A DNA stretch of 5,045 nt from Candidatus Cloacimonadota bacterium (lineage in GTDB: Bacteria; Cloacimonadota; Cloacimonadia; Cloacimonadales; TCS61). The notes beneath the pieces are model-generated. The model saw only the letters and a program-made list of their open reading frames with translations, was not told the origin of the DNA and did not search any database. A program made the position numbers and the translations under genes. Where the stretch lies: positions 1 through 5,045 of the forward strand of contig DAOUUD010000137.1 of assembly GCA_030668345.1 (NCBI GenBank), read 5' to 3'. Positions 1-5,045 of the stretch are shown in pieces (within the stretch, counting starts at the first letter, position 1; every line of letters begins with the position of its first letter).

Positions 1-716
1 CCGGCATATTTGGCAGCTTTCAAGCTCGATCCGGTGATCTTAACCTTGTAGCCCCATTCCGAATACTTCATCAGGAAGTAGATAATAACCACAAGCAACA
101 GGGCAATGATAATTCCGGCGTGAACTCTGCCGAAACCAAGCTGCCATAGTCTGCTTTCCATAGAAAATTGTTCTGTGTATGGGAAATTATCCTTTCCTTT
201 CCATGAACCGAAAACAAAATAATCCACGATGTTTATTGCTATGTAATTTAATAATAAAGTAGAGATGACTTCGTTCATTTTGAATTTTAATTTTAATACA
301 GCCGGTATCAAAGCCCAGAAGGCACCTCCCAGAAAACCAAAAAGAAGAAGTACGGGAATTTGGATTGTACGCGGCAGTGTGGGACATTTCAGGATGAACC
401 AGGTGGCAAAAAGCGCACCAAAATAAAGCTGTCCTTCTGCTCCAATGTTCCATAATTTGCTGTTCAGAGCCACAGCTACAGCCAGCCCGGTAAAGATAAG
501 CGGGATACTTTTTATAATAGTTTCGGATAGCCCGTAAGATGAACCTATTGTGGTACGGATTATCTGCCAGAAGGCAATGAATGGATTTACACCATTTAAG
601 GCGATAAATATCCCGGTAAGGGTCAAGGCAGCTACAATGGCATAAAAGGTGATCGCCGCTTCCTGCCGGTTTGAAACTCTTTCTCTCTGTTCTATTAGAA
701 TTTTATATTTAAACAT
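1..716 (-). CDS. BMP-type ABC importer permease, first subunit (C-terminus cut by window edge)
   Basis: Inner-membrane permease of a BMP-family (nucleoside/purine-type) ABC importer, a BPD_transp_2 / YufP-like protein. I translated 238 full residues plus two bases of the next codon. The family is usually about 350 residues, so roughly 110-130 C-terminal residues lie beyond base 1. Hydrophobic segments appear near residues 20-42, 64-84, 92-110, 119-141, 148-168 and 200-216, with a polar loop at about 169-197. Family hallmarks are NIGAEGQ at 90-96 and MNEVISTLLLNYIA at 147-160. The last residues, with AAKYAG at the edge, match the cytoplasmic AA-x-YAG coupling motif. The ATG at 716 has GGAG (724-727) seven bases upstream. 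It follows the ATPase stop by 26 bp, so the two are co-transcribed. I am confident of the family; the transported ligand is inferred. Confidence 0.93.
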   Translation of the reverse strand, partial: MFKYKILIEQRERVSNRQEAAITFYAIVAALTLTGIFIALNGVNPFIAFWQIIRTTIGSSYGLSETIIKSIPLIFTGLAVAVALNSKLWNIGAEGQLYFGALFATWFILKCPTLPRTIQIPVLLLFGFLGGAFWALIPAVLKLKFKMNEVISTLLLNYIAINIVDYFVFGSWKGKDNFPYTEQFSMESRLWQLGFGRVHAGIIIALLLVVIIYFLMKYSEWGYKVKITGSSLKAAKYA

Positions 717-742
717 TCACTATCTCCATTTCAGAAGGCAGA

Positions 743-2278
743 TCAATTTTTTAATATCTTTTCTTCAGGATGTCCACTCATCATCAAGCCGATTTGAGCT
801 ATATCATATTTACCGTTTTCAAAAACACTTACAAAATCACCTTCGAACATCACTGCGATCCGGTCGGAAAGGCTGAATATCTCATCCAGATCGCCGGAGA
901 TCAAGACCACTGCTTTGCCTGAATTGCGCAGATCCATTATCGAATTGCGGACGAAATCGGTGGCTCCTACATCCAGTCCGCGGGTGGGGTATACACATAC
1001 ATATAATTCGCTTTCTGCTTCTATCTCTCTGCCAATGATAAGCTTCTGCAAATTTCCTCCGGAAAGAAGCAGAGCAGGAAAATTAATTCCCGGTTGCAGG
1101 ATGTCATATTTTTCAATTATTTGTTCAGCATAATTTTTTATTTTTTTATTATTCAGTAAGTAACCCTGGCGGTATTCTGCTTTCCTGTATATTTTTAATC
1201 CCAGATTTTCCCAGATGCTTCTTTGCCCGGCAACTCCCACATTTACGCGGTCGGCAGGAATATAACTGATACCATCATCGATCCTTTCCATGGCAGAATG
1301 ATCGGTAATAACCCTGTCTTTGAACCAGATCTTTCCATCTCGCACCTTTCTGTTTCCGGTAAGTGCTTCCGCCAGTTCTGTTTGACCATTACCCGAAACT
1401 CCGGCTATTCCTAAAATTTCTCCTGTGAACACTTCAAAAGAAAGTGAATCTACAGCCAGAAGCCCTTTATCGGAATGTACATGCAGGTTTTCCACCTGCA
1501 ATATCTTCTTTTGTGAATCCCGTGAAGTTTTTTCAATTGAACTTTCAATTATACGACCCACCATCATCTTGGCCAGTTCATGCGAAGAAACCTCTTCCGG
1601 AAGTACTGTACCTACGTTTTTACCTTTACGAAGCACGGTGATCCGGTCGGCTACCCGTCGAACTACTTTCATTTTGTGGGAAATGAAGATAACCCCTTTG
1701 CCGGTGGAAGCTATTTTTTTCAGGATCTCTATCAGGTTGTCGGTTTCCTGTTTGGTTAGAACAGTAGTGGGTTCGTCAACTATGAGAACGTCCACTTCCC
1801 TCACCAGCATTTTTAGAATTTCTACTTTCTGTTTTACCCCTATGGGAAGCTTATCCACGATCGCATCGAGGTCTACCGAAAAGTTATATTTCTCGGCATA
1901 TTCCGTGATCAGTTTTTTACGTTCGGATAGATTTAAGTGAAATTTATTGGAAGGCAGACCGAGAATGATATTTTCCAGCACGGTAAGATTTCCGATCAGG
2001 CTGAATCTCTGATGAACCATTCCAATGCCGATCTTCAAAGCTTCACCGGGAAATTTATGGGAAATTTCTTTACCTTTAAAATACATTTTCCCGCTTTCAG
2101 GGAAATAAACACCGGTGAGTATGTTCATCAATGTGGTTTTACCGGTTCCGTTCTCTCCCAGCAAGGCGTGTATCTCACCCAGTTTAAGATCAAAATCTAT
2201 ATTATCATTTGCTTTAGTGCCATAAAATGACTTGGTGATGCCTTTCATTTGAATAAGATTTGGATGATCTTGAACCAA
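743..2278 (-). CDS. BMP-type ABC importer ATPase, two fused nucleotide-binding domains
   Basis: Cytoplasmic ATPase of 511 residues, the normal size for the YufO/NupB and RbsA/MglA-like class with two ABC domains in one chain; it energises import through the permease pair. Domain 1 has Walker A GENGTGKTT (41-49; consensus is usually GENGAGKST), Q-loop Gln90, a relaxed signature LPIGVKQK (144-151), Walker B ending Asp168-Glu169, and switch His201. Domain 2 (from about residue 260) has a degenerate Walker A, GVSGNGQTE (293-301). Its signature is canonical, LSGGNLQK (405-412). The DE-P position reads Val-Tyr-Pro (429-431) before TRGLDVGA, and ISGDLDE stands where the switch His would be. The second site therefore looks catalytically weak, as is common in this family. 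The start is a TTG; the next in-frame ATG is codon 11, but the ribosome binding site supports TTG. It is flanked by the binding-protein gene upstream and the permease downstream. Confidence 0.96.
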   Translation of the reverse strand: MVQDHPNLIQMKGITKSFYGTKANDNIDFDLKLGEIHALLGENGTGKTTLMNILTGVYFPESGKMYFKGKEISHKFPGEALKIGIGMVHQRFSLIGNLTVLENIILGLPSNKFHLNLSERKKLITEYAEKYNFSVDLDAIVDKLPIGVKQKVEILKMLVREVDVLIVDEPTTVLTKQETDNLIEILKKIASTGKGVIFISHKMKVVRRVADRITVLRKGKNVGTVLPEEVSSHELAKMMVGRIIESSIEKTSRDSQKKILQVENLHVHSDKGLLAVDSLSFEVFTGEILGIAGVSGNGQTELAEALTGNRKVRDGKIWFKDRVITDHSAMERIDDGISYIPADRVNVGVAGQRSIWENLGLKIYRKAEYRQGYLLNNKKIKNYAEQIIEKYDILQPGINFPALLLSGGNLQKLIIGREIEAESELYVCVYPTRGLDVGATDFVRNSIMDLRNSGKAVVLISGDLDEIFSLSDRIAVMFEGDFVSVFENGKYDIAQIGLMMSGHPEEKILKN

Positions 2279-2284
2279 TATGAA

Positions 2285-2290
2285 CTCCTT
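2285..2290 (-). promoter_or_regulatory. Ribosome binding site that fixes the TTG start of the ATPase gene
   Basis: The minus strand reads AAGGAG here, six bases before TTG at 2278. This is a full-strength Shine-Dalgarno at ideal spacing. The first in-frame ATG (codon 11) has no comparable site, so the TTG is the likelier start. The site sits directly after the T-rich tail of the upstream hairpin, so translation initiation and termination read-through may be physically close. Confidence 0.8.
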
Positions 2291-2334
2291 TTCAAAAAGA
2301 AAAAAAAGAGATTAGCTGGGCAGCTAATCTCTTT
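2291..2334 (-). terminator. Intra-operon Rho-independent terminator / attenuator after the binding-protein gene
   Basis: A perfect 13-bp inverted repeat (AAAGAGATTAGCT at 2305-2317, its complement at 2322-2334) encloses a four-base loop. Read on the minus strand, it starts 13 bases after the binding-protein stop codon and runs into an uninterrupted T tract, then a single C and five more Ts. That is the form of an intrinsic terminator. It lies between the binding-protein and ATPase genes of one importer, so it most likely gives partial termination and raises binding protein over membrane components. The stem is AT-rich with only four G-C pairs, which fits incomplete termination or 3'-end protection of an upstream mRNA. 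The structure is seen; the efficiency is inferred. Confidence 0.82.
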
Positions 2335-2347
2335 AAACAATTCAGTA

Positions 2348-3436
2348 TTATTCTCCTGATTTTGGAATGGAGCCTATAACACCTTTTACGAACCAGTCCA
2401 TGCTCAGCATTTGTTCGTCTGTAAGATGTTCACCTTCATTAACTTTAAGAGTTCCTTTCTGGTTGTATACAGGACCCTGGAAACAGTGGAATTCTTTGTC
2501 GATGATTGCTTGCTTTGTGGTTTCTACAAGGTCTCTTACGTCCTGAGGAACAGCATCGTTGTAAGGTGAAAGACCAATGAGACCTGTCTCAATTCCCCAC
2601 CAGTCATTAGAAGATTTCCAGGTGCCTTTATAAACCTGCTCGGCTATTTGATTATAGAAAACACTCCAATGCCATACAGGAGCAGTTAAGTGAACGGTGG
2701 GAGCGAATTTTGCCATATCGCTGTCATAACCAAGAGACCATACACCATGTTTCTCTGCTGCTTGCTGAGGACCGGCAGAGTCTGCCCCCTGAGTGATAAC
2801 ATCACACCCAAGTTCTATCATGGAATTGGCTGCATCCATTTCCTTGGCAGGGTCGAACCAGGAATTTGTCCAGACGATATGAACAACAGCATCGGGATTT
2901 ACACTTTGTGCACCCAGCGTGAAAGCACTGATAAGACGTATAACTTCTGGAATGGGATGTGGAGCAACATAACCGATCTTGCCAGCTTCAGACATAGAAC
3001 CTGCTACAATACCGGCCAGGTATTTAGCCTGGTACATCCTGCCGAAATAAGCTCCCATATTTTCAGAAGTTTTATATCCGCTGCAATGCATAAATACATT
3101 GTCGGGATATTTTTCAGCTACTTCCAGTGTAGGATCCATGAAACCGAATGATGTTGTGAAAATAATATCATTACCTGCTTCTGCTAATTGGGTGATAGGA
3201 CGAATTGCTTCAGCACCCTCGGGAACACTTTCCACATAAACGGTTTTTTCTACAAAATCAAGTTCTTCCAGGGCAAGACGACCATCGTTGTGAGCATATG
3301 TCCAACCTGCATCACCGATAGGTCCCACATAAATAAATGCAATGTTCAACTTCTTGCCTTTAGCACCCTGCTGACCGCATCCTGCGATCATGGCTACAAC
3401 TAATAAAGCAATAATAATCCATAAAAATTTCTTCAT
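2348..3436 (-). CDS. BMP-family substrate-binding lipoprotein of an ABC importer
   Basis: Extracytoplasmic ligand receptor of the importer, 362 residues, in the BmpA/Med/PnrA family (PF02608). The N-terminus MKKF is followed by a hydrophobic stretch (about 5-18) and a lipobox ending IAGC, so Cys20 should be lipidated and the protein membrane-anchored. The mature domain begins with a beta strand and GDAGWTYAH (41-49). It continues with a FGFMDPTLEVAEKYP segment (97-111), GAYFGRMYQAKYLAGIVAG (128-146), KIGYVAPHPIPEV (153-164) and the hinge/pocket motif GYDSDM (236-241), and ends with LSMDWFVKGV (344-353). The ATG at 3436 has AAGGAG five bases upstream (3442-3447). It is the first gene of the operon, followed by a hairpin and the ATPase gene. 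Characterised relatives bind nucleosides or purines; the pocket here is rich in Trp (45, 189, 193, 233, 254, 256), so the exact ligand is unassigned. Confidence 0.95.
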   Translation of the reverse strand: MKKFLWIIIALLVVAMIAGCGQQGAKGKKLNIAFIYVGPIGDAGWTYAHNDGRLALEELDFVEKTVYVESVPEGAEAIRPITQLAEAGNDIIFTTSFGFMDPTLEVAEKYPDNVFMHCSGYKTSENMGAYFGRMYQAKYLAGIVAGSMSEAGKIGYVAPHPIPEVIRLISAFTLGAQSVNPDAVVHIVWTNSWFDPAKEMDAANSMIELGCDVITQGADSAGPQQAAEKHGVWSLGYDSDMAKFAPTVHLTAPVWHWSVFYNQIAEQVYKGTWKSSNDWWGIETGLIGLSPYNDAVPQDVRDLVETTKQAIIDKEFHCFQGPVYNQKGTLKVNEGEHLTDEQMLSMDWFVKGVIGSIPKSGE

Positions 3437-3651
3437 TGTTTCTCCTTCATTCTTTAATTTTCATTCAAATAATTTCACCTTTTTTCGATAGTATCATTCA
3501 ATTATCCTTAAATTTGAAATTTACGGTTTTTTTTGTTTAAAAATAACGATTCATTAAATAATAAATTGAACTTCACAAAATAAAAAATCAAGAAAAACTC
3601 CTTACTCTTTTCTTTAATCATCAATTAAAAAAAACCAGCAATTTACTTAGC

Positions 3652-3682
3652 ATAAAAACGAGATAATTAATTTTGATGTCAA
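3652..3682 (-). promoter_or_regulatory. Possible promoter toward the importer operon
   Basis: The minus strand has a perfect -35 hexamer TTGACA (3682 to 3677). The best -10 nearby is TTTTAT (3657 to 3652, four of six matches), but its 19-base spacing is long. Transcription from here would leave a leader of about 200 bases before the binding-protein start at 3436, so a closer unrecognised promoter is quite possible. Confidence 0.25.
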
Positions 3683-3728
3683 GTATAAATTTATTTATTG
3701 TGTTTTATATCTGTCGAATACCTTTTTC

Positions 3729-3758
3729 TTGACATTCCCACAAATGAAAAATTTTAAG
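3729..3758 (+). promoter_or_regulatory. Probable sigma-70-type promoter for the oxidoreductase gene
   Basis: A perfect TTGACA (3729-3734) is followed 18 bases later by TTTAAG (3753-3758), a four-of-six match to the -10 consensus. The expected start near 3765 gives a short leader that still includes the GGAG at 3782-3785. The -35 is strong and the -10 is weak, which may mean activator dependence or a lineage-specific -10. Confidence 0.42.
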
Positions 3759-3781
3759 AAGCTAAATTTATTATAAAAAAT

Positions 3782-3785
3782 GGAG
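3782..3785 (+). promoter_or_regulatory. Ribosome binding site that decides the oxidoreductase start
   Basis: GGAG lies six bases before ATG at 3792. Another in-frame ATG at 3780 overlaps this site and has only A/T-rich sequence upstream, so 3792 is the better start. Using 3780 would add four residues (Met-Glu-Leu-Gln). Confidence 0.7.
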
Positions 3786-3791
3786 TTGCAG

Positions 3792-5045
3792 ATGAACGAG
3801 AATCGCATAAAAGTTCACCCCATTTTACCAATCCCGGAGCGCAAAGAAATTTCTTTTTACTGGAATGGTAAACTTCTGAAAGCACTGGAAGGTGAGGTGA
3901 TTTCATCTGCTTTATTTGCCAATGGTATTAAGATCTTTGGTCATCACCCCAAAGACGGCAGCTCACAGGGTATGTACTGCGCTAACGGACAATGTGCAAA
4001 ATGTACTGTGATAGCTAATGGAATCCCTGTAAAATCCTGCATGGTAGAAGTTACACCTGGAATGCATGTTGAAAGTGTGGAAGGACTTCCAGTATTACCG
4101 TTGGTGGATGAAGAACCCGATACAAGTGACATCCAGCTACTTATATTCGATGTACTGATCATTGGTGGTGGTCCATCAGGGCTTTCAGCTGCTATCGAAC
4201 TGGGAACAAACGGAATTAAAACTTTGCTTGTGGATGATAAAAATGAGCTGGGTGGAAAACTTGTTCTGCAAACTCATAAATTTTTTGGTTCGGTAGAAGA
4301 TTCTTATGCCGGAACACGTGGTAATGAAATTGGTAAAATGCTTGCCGAAAAAGTAATGCAGAATACAAATATTGATGTATGGACAAATAGCACAGTATTG
4401 TATGTTTATAAAGATAAAAAAGTAGGAATCATCAAAGATGGAGTATATAAACTTATTCTGCCAAAAGTTGTTCTTAACGCAGCCGGAGCTCGTGAGAAAT
4501 TCCTGCGTTTCAAAGGAAACACTCTTTCCGGAATTTATGGTGCAGGCGCCTTCCAGACATTAGTGAACCGTGATCTGGTGCGACCAACAGATAAGCTGTT
4601 TATCGTTGGTGGAGGGAATGTTGGTTTGATCGCAGGATATCACGCTCTTCAGGCAGGAATCGATGTAGTGGGACTGGCAGAAGCTATGCCCATGTGCGGT
4701 GGCTATAAAGTTCATGCCGATAAATTAAAACGTTTGGGAGTTCCCATTTATACTTCTCATACTGTGCAGAAAGCCAGTGGAAAAGAAGCAGTAGAAACTG
4801 TTACTATTGTTCAGATAGATGAGAATTTTGTTCCGCTTTCAGGCACCGAAAAAACTTTTGAATGCGATACAATTCTTATTGCTGTAGGATTGGAACCTGT
4901 AAATGAATTTGCTGATGAAGCAAAAACTGCCGGGATAAAAGTGTATTCGGTAGGAGATGCTCACGAAATAGCTGAAGCATCATCAGCCATGTTCAATGGT
5001 AAAATCGCTGGGTTGAAAATAGCGAAAGAACTGGGAGCGGATATC
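3792..5045 (+). CDS. Fused [2Fe-2S] ferredoxin / FAD-dependent NAD(P)-type oxidoreductase (HcnAB / sarcosine-oxidase-alpha-like, 3' partial)
   Basis: Likely a cytoplasmic redox subunit that moves electrons between FAD, a [2Fe-2S] cluster and possibly NAD(P)H; 418 residues are visible with no stop before the edge. Residues about 18-100 form a Fer2_4-type domain with ligand Cys63, Cys68, Cys71 and Cys83 (spacing C-x4-C-x2-C-x11-C). The FAD Rossmann motif is IGGGPSGLSAA (124-134), followed by an ELGGKL segment. A second Rossmann motif is VGGGNVGL (272-279), then MCGGYKVHADKLKRLGV. SVGDAHEIAEASSAMFNGKIAGLKIA (386-411, written here as motif landmarks: GD at 388-389, AxG at 403-406) matches the terminal FAD-binding block. 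Relatives include hydrogen cyanide synthase HcnA plus HcnB, dye-linked proline dehydrogenase, opine oxidase and sarcosine oxidase alpha; there, HcnA and HcnB domains may be separate. Any C-terminal BFD-like Fe-S domain would lie beyond base 5045. The partner subunit and substrate are unknown; amino-acid or amine oxidation is inferred. Confidence 0.88.
   Translation, partial: MNENRIKVHPILPIPERKEISFYWNGKLLKALEGEVISSALFANGIKIFGHHPKDGSSQGMYCANGQCAKCTVIANGIPVKSCMVEVTPGMHVESVEGLPVLPLVDEEPDTSDIQLLIFDVLIIGGGPSGLSAAIELGTNGIKTLLVDDKNELGGKLVLQTHKFFGSVEDSYAGTRGNEIGKMLAEKVMQNTNIDVWTNSTVLYVYKDKKVGIIKDGVYKLILPKVVLNAAGAREKFLRFKGNTLSGIYGAGAFQTLVNRDLVRPTDKLFIVGGGNVGLIAGYHALQAGIDVVGLAEAMPMCGGYKVHADKLKRLGVPIYTSHTVQKASGKEAVETVTIVQIDENFVPLSGTEKTFECDTILIAVGLEPVNEFADEAKTAGIKVYSVGDAHEIAEASSAMFNGKIAGLKIAKELGADI

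Larger units (their letters stand above)
3437..3791. other. AT-rich divergent intergenic region (355 bp)
   Basis: This non-coding stretch separates the importer operon from the oxidoreductase gene and must hold the promoters of both. It is much richer in A and T than the flanking genes, with runs such as eight Ts near 3527-3534 and eight As near 3627-3634. I found no convincing ORF, tRNA or riboswitch fold. The main structure is an 8-bp inverted repeat (3676-3683 and 3728-3735). An 8-bp direct repeat, TCATTCAA, occurs at 3461 and 3494. The leader before the binding-protein gene could be as long as about 200 bases if the distal promoter is the one used. Confidence 0.75.

Noticed and set aside
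187..453. An 88-codon minus-strand frame overlapping the permease
   Set aside because: It is in a different frame from the permease, whose translation is continuous and carries family motifs through this interval.
1425..1940. A 171-codon open frame on the plus strand, opposite the ATPase gene
   Set aside because: It lies wholly antisense to a well-conserved ATPase, its translation is Ser/Thr/Arg-rich with no recognisable domain, and it has no convincing ribosome binding site. It is a shadow frame.
2690..3151. A 153-codon open frame on the plus strand, opposite the receptor gene
   Set aside because: It is antisense to clear BMP-family coding sequence, and its composition (many Cys, His, Ile) is typical of a complementary-strand artefact.
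3461..3501. Direct repeat TCATTCAA at 3461 and 3494, about three helical turns apart
   Set aside because: Only eight bases in strongly AT-biased sequence, not palindromic and with no third copy. It could be an activator site, but chance is a sufficient explanation.
3613..3629. Small inverted repeat TTTAAT / ATTAAA followed by an A run
   Set aside because: The six-base stem is entirely A/T with no G-C pair, as expected by chance in such AT-rich sequence; it is too weak for a terminator or operator claim.
3780..3791. Upstream in-frame ATG at 3780 as the oxidoreductase start
   Set aside because: It overlaps the GGAG that serves the ATG at 3792 and has no ribosome binding site of its own.
3944..4162. 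A 72-codon minus-strand frame opposite the ferredoxin domain
   Set aside because: The plus strand here encodes the four cluster Cys residues and the start of the FAD domain; the opposite frame has no supporting signal.

Overview
The window is about 5 kb of low-to-moderate GC bacterial chromosome holding four protein-coding genes in two divergent units. Three genes on the minus strand form a BMP-family (nucleoside/purine-type) ABC importer operon. A fourth gene on the plus strand encodes a fused [2Fe-2S]/FAD oxidoreductase. Both outer genes run off the window edges. Lys/Ile-rich proteins, AT-rich spacers, clear AAGGAG-type ribosome binding sites and amino-acid-catabolism-type gene content would suit an anaerobic fermenter such as a Cloacimonadota-like lineage. 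That placement is a weak inference, because the window has no phylogenetic marker.

Minus strand, in order of transcription: a lipoprotein substrate-binding protein (3436 to 2348); a short spacer with a strong Rho-independent-type hairpin (2305-2334 plus a T-rich tract); the double-domain ATPase (2278 to 743, TTG start); and the first permease (716 to beyond base 1, C-terminus missing). This is the usual order of nupNOPQ/PnrA-type transporters, so a second permease gene is expected just beyond the left edge. The hairpin between the binding-protein gene and the ATPase gene probably attenuates transcription so that more binding protein than membrane components is made.

Bases 3437-3791 are a 355-bp, very AT-rich divergent intergenic region. 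It contains an 8-bp inverted repeat whose two arms each carry a perfect TTGACA facing outward, which suggests back-to-back promoters. No RNA gene or ORF was recognised there.

Plus strand, 3792 to the right edge: 418 residues of a protein with an N-terminal [2Fe-2S] domain of the HcnA/sarcosine-oxidase-alpha type fused to an HcnB-like two-Rossmann flavoprotein. It is probably a subunit of an amino-acid or amine dehydrogenase. Nothing in the sequence links its substrate directly to the importer.

No mobile elements, CRISPR arrays, tRNAs or rRNAs were seen. I do not see evidence for an undescribed multi-gene system. The points most worth checking are the intra-operon terminator, the paired outward -35 elements and the ferredoxin-flavoprotein fusion.
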